DNA from: a virus
Length of the DNA stretch: 64,000 nt
Virus record (IMG/VR): IMGVR_UViG_3300042387_000948
Location: 1-64,000 of that record
Direction: 5' to 3' (one strand)
Below the pieces are notes generated by a model. It was not told the origin of the DNA. It saw only the letters and a program-made list of their open reading frames with translations, and did no database searches. Positions 25,055-33,700 of this stretch are shown here, piece by piece. Numbering within the stretch: the first letter of the stretch is position 1; every line of letters begins with the position of its first letter. A program made the position numbers and the translations under genes.

Positions 25055-25086
25055 CAAAGATAAGAATAAAAATTGATAAATCCAAA
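25055..25086 (-). promoter_or_regulatory. Bacteroidota-type promoter (TTTGG-N19-TATCTTTG)
   Basis: Consensus -33 and -7 with N19, upstream of the DUF1599-like and deaminase genes. Confidence 0.85.
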
Positions 25087-25139
25087 CAAAACAAACTATA
25101 TTTTATTTTTTTAATATTTTTTGATTTTTTTCTTTCGTT

Positions 25140-25325
25140 TGGTAAAAGATGGTCATATATATAAATGTATCGTTCGGATACTACACTTTAATCACCTAAG
25201 AAAGTTGGAAGATTATTGGTTCAGGCAAAATTTTTAATTTCAATCTTTTGACAACTTTTCGCAAGCAGACACGTGACACAGTGCAAACCAGGGAAGTGTT
25301 ACCGCATGTATGTTTATTATTTTTT
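25140..25325. ncRNA. Candidate structured RNA in a gene-free gap
   Basis: No ORF is present. Potential stems on the plus strand are GTATC/GATAC (loop GTTCG, near 25167), AAAGTTG-AAGATT (25201-25214) with AATCTT-CAACTTT (25242-25258), and GTGACAC (25273-25279) with GTGTTAC (25296-25302). A T-rich end follows near 25312-25326. No known RNA family was recognised and no clear plus-strand promoter found. Confidence 0.35.
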
Positions 25326-25561
25326 TAAATATCAGAGAATGTACCATCTTCAGATTGTTCTACAACTTTGTAGATTCTACCAGAAGGGTCTTCATTCATT
25401 AATAATCCAACTTTAACTTGTGCCTCATCGATAGTATCAAACTCATCAATGGTATCATTTGGATTTAGGCGTAAAACCCATATCTGTCTTTTTGCCCAAT
25501 TCGGGTCACCCATATTTGAATCAATAGGTATTAGTTGCTTGTGTACGAAATATTTTCCCAT
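25325..25561 (-). CDS. Unknown protein, 78 aa
   Basis: Starts MGKYFVHKQLIPIDSNMG; a compact mixed alpha/beta protein (QIWVLRLNPNDTIDEFDTID) with an acidic end. Four bases before the 25566 gene stop in the same direction; not recognised. Confidence 0.65.
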   Translation of the reverse strand: MGKYFVHKQLIPIDSNMGDPNWAKRQIWVLRLNPNDTIDEFDTIDEAQVKVGLLMNEDPSGRIYKVVEQSEDGTFSDI

Positions 25562-25565
25562 ATTA

Positions 25566-25985
25566 TTATTTCTTTTGTTTTATTTCAATAGTAGGACTTA
25601 TGTTATAAATCTCTTTTGAAATTTTAATACTCTTCATTGAAGGGATGTTTCCAGTTTTAAACATAAATTTAGGAAGGTTTCCAACAATTTTATTTGTAGC
25701 TGGATAGTATTTTAATTCATCCATTATCTTTTGTATTTCCGAACTATTGAATTTAAAAATTGAGTTTGGTGTAATTAATTCACTTTTTATTAAAGAAAAT
25801 AATTCGTTTCTTTTTTTAGAATCAGAAAAACCCCCACCATTTTCATCGGAAATTACAATTTTCAAAAATTGAGGTCCTAATACTCTTGCAAGTGAAGATG
25901 GATTATTTGAGCCAATTTTTACAGCACCAGATGAGGTGTCTGTTACATTGTTTAATTCTTTTAATATTTTTTCAAGAGATATCAT
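25566..25985 (-). CDS. Unknown protein, 139 aa
   Basis: Begins MISLEKILKELNNVTDTSSG. A Gly/Ser-containing region (ENGGGFSDSKKRNEL) and a Lys-rich end (ISPTIEIKQKK) are visible. The ATG at 25985 is preferred over the upstream alternative codon at 26018, which overlaps the helicase stop region. No family recognised; it follows the helicase gene. Confidence 0.65.
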   Translation of the reverse strand: MISLEKILKELNNVTDTSSGAVKIGSNNPSSLARVLGPQFLKIVISDENGGGFSDSKKRNELFSLIKSELITPNSIFKFNSSEIQKIMDELKYYPATNKIVGNLPKFMFKTGNIPSMKSIKISKEIYNISPTIEIKQKK

Positions 25986-26007
25986 ACCCCTATAAATATA
26001 AAATATA

Positions 26008-27384
26008 TTAAATTCCAATATTTTTTAATCGGAGTAATTCAGCTTTGATAGCTTGATTAAATTGATTCCAAGTAATGTTCTCCAACATCCACTTTCTATA
26101 CCATATAGGTATTTTTCTGATTGGTGTATCTTTGTATTTTCCAAATGTCATAATCACATCAGGACTTTCTTCTGCTAATTCGTGCGGAGATTTCTGTCCT
26201 TCTATATGTAATCCAACTTCATGCAACGGAATACCAGTCAACAACTTTTGACCTTCCCCATAGAGTTTCCACATCACACCTTCTTTCTTAAAGTATAAAT
26301 CCTCAACCTTTCCAAATTTCGGAACACTACCTACAAAATCTATAACCAATCCATTTGGCTTTTCGGAGTGGATACGAGTTACCCTACCCACAAACTGATA
26401 CCACCAACTTAAAGATGCAGTAGGTCTACCTGTAATGATACAATCTAATTGAGGATGGTCAAATCCTACCGAAAGAATAGTAACTTGAACTACAATTCGT
26501 AATCGTAGGTTTTTGAAATCATCAATAATCCTATCTCTATCCTTATCAGGCATTCCGCTATATACTGCTTCGCAAGATGGTAATTGTGTTGATAACAATT
26601 TAGCATCATCAATTGAGGGTACGGCAACTAATATAGATTTTCTATCAGGCATATCCGAAATCTTCTTCATAATCTTACCACCAATATCTTGGTTTTTGTA
26701 AGCTTTCTGAATTGATTCATCGGTGAACTCTGCGTTGGTTGAATTGTAAACCAAATCCCCAGTATTAAAATCATATGATTCATATTTTAGAGGAGACCAA
26801 AATTGTAAATCAACCATCTCTTTAATTTGAGCCACATGAAGTACCTCCTTAAAGAATATACCCTTTTTAGAACGGGATGTCAACATTACCAATTTAGAAA
26901 AAGGTCTTCCATCATCCCCCATATTGGTTTGTAACTTTAATGGAGTTGCGGTTAATCCTAATACGTGAGTTGTTTTTGCAGCATCTAAAAATCTTCGCAT
27001 CATTCCTTTAGGGTCTCTTGGAAATCTATCACACTCATCGATAATGACTTTGGTGATACCCATATCCTTAAACTTGTATGCGATGTTTACAATCGAACCA
27101 ATGGTTGCATAGGTAACGTGTCCAATCTCTTTCTCCCCCATTGCAGCCGAATAGATAGATGCTTCCCCACCCAACCCTATAAACTTATTATAGTTCTGCT
27201 CTAAGAGTTCTTTGGATGGTTGGATAACTAATAACTTCTCTCCAACTTCTTTTGCTATCTGAGCGATAACAATTGATTTACCGAATGCCGTTGGGGCAAC
27301 AATAATTGAGGGAACGGCTTTCTTTTGCTTAAAGAATTCCACTCCCTTTTTAACAGGTTCTATTTGATTAGGTCTTAACTGCAC
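26008..27384 (-). CDS. UvsW-like superfamily 2 helicase with C-terminal DUF3820-like domain
   Basis: Helicase motifs in order: PTAFGKS (residues about 31-37), IIDECDRF (116-119 DECD), GLTATPLK, LVAVPSIDD, TILSVGFDHPQLDCII and YQFVGRVTRI. The order and size match T4 UvsW, which branch-migrates DNA and resolves R-loops at origins. The tail (about residues 415-440, MTFGKYKDTPIRKIP) resembles the DUF3820 domain, an addition not in T4 UvsW. It starts 11 bp after the 27395 gene. Confidence 0.88.
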   Translation of the reverse strand: MQLRPNQIEPVKKGVEFFKQKKAVPSIIVAPTAFGKSIVIAQIAKEVGEKLLVIQPSKELLEQNYNKFIGLGGEASIYSAAMGEKEIGHVTYATIGSIVNIAYKFKDMGITKVIIDECDRFPRDPKGMMRRFLDAAKTTHVLGLTATPLKLQTNMGDDGRPFSKLVMLTSRSKKGIFFKEVLHVAQIKEMVDLQFWSPLKYESYDFNTGDLVYNSTNAEFTDESIQKAYKNQDIGGKIMKKISDMPDRKSILVAVPSIDDAKLLSTQLPSCEAVYSGMPDKDRDRIIDDFKNLRLRIVVQVTILSVGFDHPQLDCIITGRPTASLSWWYQFVGRVTRIHSEKPNGLVIDFVGSVPKFGKVEDLYFKKEGVMWKLYGEGQKLLTGIPLHEVGLHIEGQKSPHELAEESPDVIMTFGKYKDTPIRKIPIWYRKWMLENITWNQFNQAIKAELLRLKNIGI

Positions 27385-27394
27385 TCTTTAATTT

Positions 27395-27715
27395 TTATAG
27401 GTATTGAACTCCATACACACCATAACGAGCAGTTCCATCAACGATGTTACCTCTACTATGTTTGGCAGGAGAATCACGAGAAGCGGCTTTCATTAAATCA
27501 CCTTTCTTAATTGGAACACCTTTGTATTCACCATCATATCGGGAGATAAATCCCCACACACTTCCGTTACTAATTAATTTGATAAACTTAGTACCAACAC
27601 GCATCTCCATTGGTTTGGGTGTTAGGTTTGATAAGTGAGTTGAATAATACTCTTCGATTTCAGCATTCACTTTTTCAATAAACTTTTCAACGATGGGGTT
27701 ATTGTAATTTTTCAT
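27395..27715 (-). CDS. Unknown phage protein, 106 aa
   Basis: Helical start (KFIEKVNAEIEEYY) then strands rich in Gly (GTKFIKLISNGSVWGFI, GVPIKKGDLMKAAS). First gene of the helicase operon, behind the 27742 promoter. Not recognised. Confidence 0.7.
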   Translation of the reverse strand: MKNYNNPIVEKFIEKVNAEIEEYYSTHLSNLTPKPMEMRVGTKFIKLISNGSVWGFISRYDGEYKGVPIKKGDLMKAASRDSPAKHSRGNIVDGTARYGVYGVQYL

Positions 27716-27741
27716 ATCTTATCTTATCATTTATTACATAG

Positions 27742-27773
27742 TAAAGGTAATAAAAATATTCCACATTTCCAAG
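27742..27773 (-). promoter_or_regulatory. Phage-type promoter (CTTGG-N19-TACCTTTA)
   Basis: Variant -33 with AAAAGCTTGG and TACCTTTA, N19 spacer, driving the helicase operon. It is divergent from the plus-strand receptor promoter. Confidence 0.8.
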
Positions 27774-27849
27774 CTTTTTAGTAAATATTTTTTAATTATT
27801 TTTTAATATTAAGCATACCAATCGTATTGATAAAATACTAAATAAAAAA

Positions 27850-27881
27850 TTAGGATTTCCCATTTTTTCTTCGTATCTTTG
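27850..27881 (+). promoter_or_regulatory. Bacteroidota-type promoter of the TonB receptor cassette (TTAGG-N19-TATCTTTG)
   Basis: The only plus-strand promoter found. TTAGG, 19 bp, TATCTTTG. It lies 196 bp upstream of the receptor start, leaving a leader of about 190 nt. Confidence 0.8.
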
Positions 27882-27932
27882 TTAAAATTTTATATCTATC
27901 AAATAGTTATAAAAGGATAGAAAAAATTGCCT

Positions 27933-28010
27933 ATGTTAGACAAACAAATAAATCTAAAAAAAGTTACATTTACAAACGAGCCGTTTAACGTACAATTATT
28001 CTATCTATAA
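27933..28010 (+). CDS. 25-residue leader ORF upstream of the TonB receptor
   Basis: ATG TTA GAC AAA ... TAA, 25 codons plus stop, starts MLDKQINLKK and ends NVQLFYL. Its TAA is 2 bases before the hairpin at 28013. It resembles attenuation leader peptides in position, though no runs of a regulatory amino acid are obvious. Coding status is inferred from position only. Confidence 0.45.
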   Translation: MLDKQINLKKVTFTNEPFNVQLFYL

Positions 28011-28012
28011 GC

Positions 28013-28040
28013 AGGTGTGGGATGTCCCTACACCTTTTTT
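28013..28040 (+). terminator. Attenuator-like hairpin before the TonB receptor
   Basis: AGGTGTGGG pairs with CCCTACACCT (one bulge), followed by TTTTTT. It lies within the leader, 38 bp upstream of the receptor ATG, so it could stop transcription before the gene. Confidence 0.8.
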
Positions 28041-28077
28041 ATTTTAATTAAACAAACAAAACAAAAACAAAAAAAGT

Positions 28078-31000
28078 ATGAGAAAGTTAAAAAATCTAAT
28101 GTTACTTTTGTTGGTATTCGTATCATCATTTGGAGCATTTGCACAAGAAACTACATCAGAAATTCAAGGTAATGTTTTGGCAGGTAAGGAAGCTATCGCA
28201 GGTGCAACTGTACAGGCTATCCATCAACCAACCGGTACGAAGTATGGTACAACCACTCGTGCTGATGGAAGATATAACCTACCAAACTTAAAAATTGGAG
28301 GACCTTATGTAGTTACAGTATCATTTGTGGGATACAAAAACGAAACACAAAATGATATTACATTATTGTTAGGACAGACACATAGAGCTAACTTTAATTT
28401 AGTGGAATCATCTACTACCTTAAACGAAGTCGTTGTTGTATCAGGTCAAAACAAAGTTTTCAACTCAAGCCGTAATGGTTCGCAGGAGATTATCAATAGA
28501 AGATTAATCGAATCAGTACCAAACGTAAATCGTAGTTGGAAAGATTTAGTTAAATTAGTACCATCACAAAACAACTTATCGTTTGGTGGTATGAGTTCTC
28601 AATTGAATAACGTAACATTAGATGGTGCGAACTTCAATAACTCATTTGGATTGGGTGATGGAACATTGGGAGGACAGACTGGAGCGCAACCAATCTCATT
28701 AGATGCGATTGAACAAATCCAAGTAAACGTTTCTCCTTTTGATGTTAAGTATGGTGGTTTCGCAGGTGGCTCGGTGAACACTGTAACTCGTAGTGGTAAG
28801 AATCAGGCATTTGGTTCGGTTTACCAATTTTTTAAGAATAAAGATTTGCAAGGGTATAAGGTAGGTGATATCACTTTACCACAACAACCATTCACATATG
28901 ACCTTAAAGGTTTCACCGCAGGTGGTGCAATTGTTAAGGATAAGTTGTTTTTCTTCTTAAACGGAGAGCAAGAAGAAAGAATGGAGCCGGGTACTCAATG
29001 GGTAGCATCAGATGCTAACAATACACCAAATGGTACTAACGTATCACAGGCAAAAACATCTGATTTAGATGCGTTGAGAAAGTTCTTAATTGATACTTAC
29101 AAATATGACCCCGGTGCATATCAAGGTTATCAGTATGGTTCTAAATCACAAAGATTAACTGCAAAGATAGATTGGAATATTAATGCAAAGAATTCGTTCT
29201 CATTGAAATATACAATGTTACGTTCTTCAGCTGATATCCCAGCATCTAATAGTGGTTCAATTAACTCATCAAATGGTAGAAGACCGGGTAACACAGCAAT
29301 GCCTTTCTTTGGTAGTGGATACATCATCAACAACGATGCGGATATCTTAATTGGTGAGTTGAACACTCGATTCTCTAATTCGGCAAATAACAAATTGCAA
29401 ATTGGATATACTCAATTGAGAGATTATAGAGCACCTTTAAGTGTTGGTAATTTCCCACAAGTAGATATCTTAGATGGTAATGGCTTACCTTACACAACGT
29501 TTGGTTATGAAAGATTTACATATGGTAACGTATTGAATACTGATGTAATTCAACTTAATAACATTTTCAACTTATACAAAGGTAAGCACGAATTTACATT
29601 TGGTACACAAAACTCATTCAAAACTTATTCAAATGGTTTTTCACCTTCATTCGCAGGTGCATATCGTTTCAATAGTTTAGCAGATTTCTACGCTTCGGCA
29701 GCAGGAACAAAACCAGCAGCGTTCTATGATTTATCATATTCATTGAGTGGTGGTTTCCCATTGGTTGGACCAAAGAATATGGAGTTAAGTTTATTTGCGC
29801 AAGATAAGTTTAGAGTAAAAGATAATTTAACTTTAACATATGGTATTAGAGCTGATTATGTTTCGTTTGCTGATAACTTCCTTTTCAATCCAGTAGTTGC
29901 TGGTTTAGATAAGTTCTATAATGGTACGAAATTAAACACAGGTTTAGCACCATCTGCTTCACTACAAATATCACCAAGAGTTGGATTTAACTGGGATGTG
30001 AATGATGACCAAACTTTACAAATACGAGGTGGTACTGGTTTATTCCAAGGACCTCCACCATTTGTATGGATTTCAAATCAGGCATCTAATAGTGGTATGG
30101 CATTATTTGGCTCTATTACAAATGGAACTGGATATGTATTCTCACCTGATATTGATAAATATAGACCAACGCCAACGCCAGGTTTATCCAAATCATATTC
30201 TCTTAACGTAACTGACCCTAATTATAAATTCCCACAGGTTTGGAAATCTACATTAGCAGTTGATAAGAAAGTATTAGGTTGGACCGTAACTGCGGAGGGA
30301 ACTTATATCCAAAACATCAACGCTACTGTTTTCCAAAACGTTGCATTACCATCATCGGGTAACACAACATTAAGTGATGGTAGAACTCGTTTCGTTAAAC
30401 GTTCGGTATATGATGCGGTTGGTGCGGCTCAAACTGCGGAGAATCCAAACATTGGTAATGCAATCTATATGACGAATGCAAACATCGGTCATACTTTATT
30501 TGGAACATTACAAATCCAAAGACAATTTAATAACTTAGGTGTAAACGCTTCTTATACTCGCCAAACGGCAGTAGATGCAACAATCAATGGTTCAACTGCA
30601 TTTACAATGTGGGGAGCTAGACCGACTGGTACTGACCCTAACAACTTTGAGGCAGGTTTTTCAAACAACTATTTACCTCATAGAATTATTGCTAGTGTGA
30701 ACTATGGTAAGGAATTTATTAAGAATACAAGAACTTCAATTGGTTTATTGTATGAAGCATCTCCTAACAGCGCACAAACATCTCTTTCATACACATATGG
30801 TGGTGATTTGAATAACGATGGTTTCAATGGTAACGATTTAATCTTCGTTCCTAAAGATGCATCTCAAATCAAATTAACTAACGCATCTGCGGTAAGTGGT
30901 GTAGCTGATACAAGAACACAAGCTGAACTATGGTCTCAATTAGATGCTTTTATTTCAAACAATCCTTATCTTTCAACTCGTAGAGGTATGATGGCAGAAA

Positions 31001-31338
31001 GACAAGCATTAGTTCTTCCGTGGGTTCATAGATTAGATTTGAATTTAACGCAAGATGTTTACATTAAAGTTGGAGCTATAAAGCATACATTACGTTTTAC
31101 TGCTGATGTATATAACTTCACAAACTTTATTAGTAGTAAATTGGGTGTTCAACAATTACCTACAACAATCACTCCACTTAACTTTGTTAAATTGGATACT
31201 GATGGTAAAACACCAATCTTCGCATTCCCATATTTGGATGGAAGAAACAAAGTTCCGTTTACTGATTCATTCAGAGATAACGTAGGATTTGGTTCTCGCT
31301 ACCAAATTCAATTAGGTGTAAGATACCTATTCAACTAA
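28078..31338 (+). CDS. TonB-dependent receptor, Oar-like
   Basis: A 1086-aa receptor: signal peptide (MRKLKNLMLLLLVFVSSFGAFAQ, shown in part: first 23 residues), carboxypeptidase-regulatory-like domain (about 25-120; GNVLAGKEAIAGATV, GPYVVTVSFVGYKNE), TonB-box-like STTLNEVVVVSG, plug domain (NRSWKDLVKLVPSQ, ISLDAIEQIQVNVSPFDV, GSVNTVTRSG) and a long barrel ending LGVRYLF. It resembles Oar-type receptors of Bacteroidota. It is the only large gene on the plus strand, with its own promoter, leader and terminator. No SusD gene follows. Confidence 0.95.
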   Translation: MRKLKNLMLLLLVFVSSFGAFAQETTSEIQGNVLAGKEAIAGATVQAIHQPTGTKYGTTTRADGRYNLPNLKIGGPYVVTVSFVGYKNETQNDITLLLGQTHRANFNLVESSTTLNEVVVVSGQNKVFNSSRNGSQEIINRRLIESVPNVNRSWKDLVKLVPSQNNLSFGGMSSQLNNVTLDGANFNNSFGLGDGTLGGQTGAQPISLDAIEQIQVNVSPFDVKYGGFAGGSVNTVTRSGKNQAFGSVYQFFKNKDLQGYKVGDITLPQQPFTYDLKGFTAGGAIVKDKLFFFLNGEQEERMEPGTQWVASDANNTPNGTNVSQAKTSDLDALRKFLIDTYKYDPGAYQGYQYGSKSQRLTAKIDWNINAKNSFSLKYTMLRSSADIPASNSGSINSSNGRRPGNTAMPFFGSGYIINNDADILIGELNTRFSNSANNKLQIGYTQLRDYRAPLSVGNFPQVDILDGNGLPYTTFGYERFTYGNVLNTDVIQLNNIFNLYKGKHEFTFGTQNSFKTYSNGFSPSFAGAYRFNSLADFYASAAGTKPAAFYDLSYSLSGGFPLVGPKNMELSLFAQDKFRVKDNLTLTYGIRADYVSFADNFLFNPVVAGLDKFYNGTKLNTGLAPSASLQISPRVGFNWDVNDDQTLQIRGGTGLFQGPPPFVWISNQASNSGMALFGSITNGTGYVFSPDIDKYRPTPTPGLSKSYSLNVTDPNYKFPQVWKSTLAVDKKVLGWTVTAEGTYIQNINATVFQNVALPSSGNTTLSDGRTRFVKRSVYDAVGAAQTAENPNIGNAIYMTNANIGHTLFGTLQIQRQFNNLGVNASYTRQTAVDATINGSTAFTMWGARPTGTDPNNFEAGFSNNYLPHRIIASVNYGKEFIKNTRTSIGLLYEASPNSAQTSLSYTYGGDLNNDGFNGNDLIFVPKDASQIKLTNASAVSGVADTRTQAELWSQLDAFISNNPYLSTRRGMMAERQALVLPWVHRLDLNLTQDVYIKVGAIKHTLRFTADVYNFTNFISSKLGVQQLPTTITPLNFVKLDTDGKTPIFAFPYLDGRNKVPFTDSFRDNVGFGSRYQIQLGVRYLFN

Positions 31339-31346
31339 TAATTAAG

Positions 31347-31374
31347 GGGAGGGAATCAAATCCCTCCCTTTTTT
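31347..31374 (+). terminator. Rho-independent terminator after the TonB receptor
   Basis: GGGAGGGA/TCCCTCCC stem with TTTTTT on the plus strand, 9 bp after the stop. Downstream genes would need read-through or an unseen promoter. Confidence 0.9.
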
Positions 31375-31378
31375 ATCT

Positions 31379-31918
31379 ATGACAAAAATTATAAATTTAT
31401 TTGGTGGACCTGGCATTGGGAAATCCACACAAGCCGCCGGTCTATATTATGAAATGAAGAAACTTAATATGAATGTAGAAATGCCATATGAGTTTCCAAA
31501 GTTATTAGCATGGGATAAGAGTTATGAAATGGTGAAAGACCAATTGTATGTATTGGCTAATCAACATAGGAACATAGCAAGGTTACATGGGCAGGTTGAT
31601 TACATTGTAGTTGATTCTCCTATTATGTTAAGTTTGGTATATAAGAATCGATACTCAAATGATTTAGATTATCCAGCCGCATTTTACGGATTTACATTCA
31701 ATGAGTTTGTAGTTGATTTGCATAAGCAGTACAACTCAATTAACATTGTATTGGAAAGAGATGATTCTATGTTTCAAACCGATGGTAGATTTCAGAGTTT
31801 GGAAGAAAGTAAAGAGATTGACGATGATATAACAACAGTATTAAAACAATACGATATAGATTACTATCCAATCAAAGTAAACGAAAAAAGTATAGATACA
31901 ATTTTATCACTTTTATAA
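31379..31918 (+). CDS. P-loop kinase/ATPase, NadR- or AAA_28-like, 179 aa
   Basis: Walker A GGPGIGKSTQAAGLY (residues about 9-23), a possible Walker B DYIVVDSPI, and a lid-like RDDSMFQTDGRFQS segment. This fits small phage kinases related to the ribosylnicotinamide-kinase part of NadR or thymidylate-kinase-like enzymes. The substrate cannot be assigned. Plus strand, just after the receptor terminator. Confidence 0.75.
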   Translation: MTKIINLFGGPGIGKSTQAAGLYYEMKKLNMNVEMPYEFPKLLAWDKSYEMVKDQLYVLANQHRNIARLHGQVDYIVVDSPIMLSLVYKNRYSNDLDYPAAFYGFTFNEFVVDLHKQYNSINIVLERDDSMFQTDGRFQSLEESKEIDDDITTVLKQYDIDYYPIKVNEKSIDTILSLL

Positions 31919-31929
31919 AAGAATATATT

Positions 31930-32325
31930 ATGACTAGTCAAGAATACACACAATGGTTGAAAGGTTTTTTAGATGCGGTAGATGGATACAACATTACCAA
32001 AAGACAATTTGATTCAATCAGAGAAAAATTAAAAGAAGTAGAGGATGCTCCTATTGGATTTCCTATTGGTAGTGGTGGGTTTGGAACTCCGGCAGTAGTA
32101 CCACAATTGGGTGGTGGTTGGATATCAACTGGAACTCCAAATATTATGCCATTGAGTGGAACTATTACAACAGGAGGTTCGGTTACTACAACACAATTTC
32201 CCGGTTCAACTTTAACTTATACGGATACAAGTGGAAATAGTAGTACATATACAATACCAAACACAACTAATAATATATTTACAAATCAAAGTAGTAAAGA
32301 TGATGATAAGTTGTTAATGGATTAA
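31930..32325 (+). CDS. Phage protein with Gly/Thr-rich tail, 131 aa
   Basis: A helical start (QEYTQWLKGFLDAVDGYNIT, SIREKLKEVED) gives way to a Gly/Ser/Thr-rich C-terminal part (FPIGSGGFGTPAVV, TITTGGSVTTTQ). The N-terminal helix-loop resembles small conserved phage proteins of unknown role. 11 bp after the kinase gene and ends at a shared terminator. Confidence 0.7.
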   Translation: MTSQEYTQWLKGFLDAVDGYNITKRQFDSIREKLKEVEDAPIGFPIGSGGFGTPAVVPQLGGGWISTGTPNIMPLSGTITTGGSVTTTQFPGSTLTYTDTSGNSSTYTIPNTTNNIFTNQSSKDDDKLLMD

Positions 32326-32331
32326 AATAAA

Positions 32332-32360
32332 AAAGGGAAGTAAATCTTCCCTTTCTTTTT
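32332..32360. terminator. Bidirectional terminator between convergent genes
   Basis: AAAGGGAAG and CTTCCCTTT form a perfect stem with loop TAAAT; it serves the plus gene ending at 32325 and the minus gene ending at 32360. Confidence 0.9.
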
Positions 32361-33112
32361 TAACTCTTACCTTGCATTCCGGTGTAATAATATGTACTAT
32401 CATAATTAGGTTCATCGTATATATCCAATTCCTTTCTTTTCTTATCTTGTTCAGATGATATATCTAATACCTTTGGATTCATTTCAGACTCCTCTTCTTT
32501 TATAACACTTTCTTTACATACTTTCCAACCACCACCTTTTGATTTGTAGTTCTTTGCCGCCCAACCATTTGCATAAGCTGATGGATATACATCAAACTTC
32601 TTTTTAGCTGCTGCTTTAGATGCTGACCACTTTGCCGAATCGGTTGGACAATTCTTCTCTAAAAATAATTCCATTGCCTCTTCAACCAATTCGTTTTTCT
32701 TTCTACCCTGGCAATGTGCTTTTTGTGAGAATCCTTTCGGATTACTACAATTAATTGATTTTTTATATTTTTGAGACCACTTCTCATCCAATCCCTCACT
32801 AGCTCCTGTTTTTACAAATGTGGGTTTCTGTCCTTTCTTTTGTTCACCACCTTTTTCAGAATCACCTGCTTTAGATTGTGCAGCTCTTTTTCTTTTTACA
32901 AATGATGCAATTCCATCTTTACCTAATTTGGCTGCTTTCTCTTTTGATAAACAAGCTGCATAAGGGTCTCCTTCTTTTGAATCACCACACTTACCAACTT
33001 TCTTTCCAGTAGAATCGTATCTATCCCAACCACCACCGGTAGTTGAACCCGTCTTACCTTTACCAAACCAATTACGAAGGTCTTCGGATAATATGGATTT
33101 TAACTTAATCAT
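32360..33112 (-). CDS. Phage protein with DUF5872/DUF6321-like domains, 250 aa
   Basis: Short conserved segments seen in such phage proteins: GKCGDSKEGDPYAACLSKE, KYKKSINCSNPKGFSQKAHC, and the second part SAKWSASKAAAKKKFDVYPS with YANGWAAKNYKSKGGGWK. These small basic domains occur in T4-like and cyanophage proteins, possibly virion-linked. The acidic tail (EEEESEMNPK region) differs. The 33109 gene overlaps its start by an ATGA. Confidence 0.65.
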   Translation of the reverse strand: MIKLKSILSEDLRNWFGKGKTGSTTGGGWDRYDSTGKKVGKCGDSKEGDPYAACLSKEKAAKLGKDGIASFVKRKRAAQSKAGDSEKGGEQKKGQKPTFVKTGASEGLDEKWSQKYKKSINCSNPKGFSQKAHCQGRKKNELVEEAMELFLEKNCPTDSAKWSASKAAAKKKFDVYPSAYANGWAAKNYKSKGGGWKVCKESVIKEEESEMNPKVLDISSEQDKKRKELDIYDEPNYDSTYYYTGMQGKS

Positions 33113-33267
33113 TTTTTAATCTTTTTAGCTCTACGATTAGGCGATTGACTTTTGATTGCCTTTCCTTTTTTAGATTGTAACGATACAATTTTATTTAAGA
33201 AATCAAATCGATTACTATACTCCAATGTTTGGTTGTATTCCGTTAAGTTAATTTTCATTGTCTCCAT
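33109..33267 (-). CDS. Small basic protein, 52 aa
   Basis: Found in the gap by translation: METMKINLTEYNQTLEY start, basic end (SPNRRAKKIKK). The TGA overlaps the ATG of the next gene (ATGA). Unknown. Confidence 0.6.
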   Translation of the reverse strand: METMKINLTEYNQTLEYSNRFDFLNKIVSLQSKKGKAIKSQSPNRRAKKIKK

Positions 33268-33303
33268 TTATATTGTATTTGAATATAAATATAAAGATAT
33301 GAA

Positions 33304-33570
33304 TTAAACGATTTGTAAGTGTAATCCTGCTCTATCTAATGCTTCGGCAATAGGAATCAATTCATCCATAGTGCCTGATTTAACTCCACACTTTCCTTTG
33401 TAGTGAATTATCATTGCACATTGTTCTGCCTGTTCCATTTCGTGTCCACACATAATCATTAAACACATAATGACATGCTCAAACGTATTTACATTATCAT
33501 TGTAAACTATAATTTGATGTTGCTTCTCAATTTTTTCCAATACTTCTACTTCACTATTTGTTTGTTCCAT
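33304..33570 (-). CDS. ClpS-like adaptor
   Basis: ClpS binds N-degron substrates and feeds them to ClpAP. Diagnostic parts: IVYNDNVNTFEHVIMCL, EQAEQCAMIIHYKGKCGVK, and the end AEALDRAGLHLQIV. The ATG at 33570 (MEQTNSE) is chosen; an earlier alternative codon at 33618 adds 16 residues and overlaps the 33554 gene more. 88 aa, normal length. Confidence 0.9.
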   Translation of the reverse strand: MEQTNSEVEVLEKIEKQHQIIVYNDNVNTFEHVIMCLMIMCGHEMEQAEQCAMIIHYKGKCGVKSGTMDELIPIAEALDRAGLHLQIV

Positions 33571-33700
33571 TCTTAAAGTATTTGTATTTAAGATATTCAA
33601 ATGCAGGTAATAATCCAAATCCGCTTGCTATTATTGTGAATAGGTTAGGATGCCAATGTTCACCACATAATCCCAATGCGTGCTTTACAAATTCTATCAT
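33554..33700 (-). CDS. Small hydrophobic protein, 48 aa
   Basis: Translated from a gap: MIEFVKHALGLCGEHWHPN with a hydrophobic middle (LFTIIASGFGLLPAFEYL) and basic end. The ATG overlaps the TGA of the 33697 gene. One membrane span likely; unknown role. Confidence 0.65.
   Translation of the reverse strand: MIEFVKHALGLCGEHWHPNLFTIIASGFGLLPAFEYLKYKYFKNGTNK

Noticed and set aside
28078-31338. SusC/SusD nutrient-uptake pair
   Set aside because: No SusD-like gene follows; the next genes are a kinase and a small phage protein.
33292-33299. TATCTTTA as a promoter for the 33109 gene
   Set aside because: No TTG-type box lies 19 bp upstream, so it was not listed.
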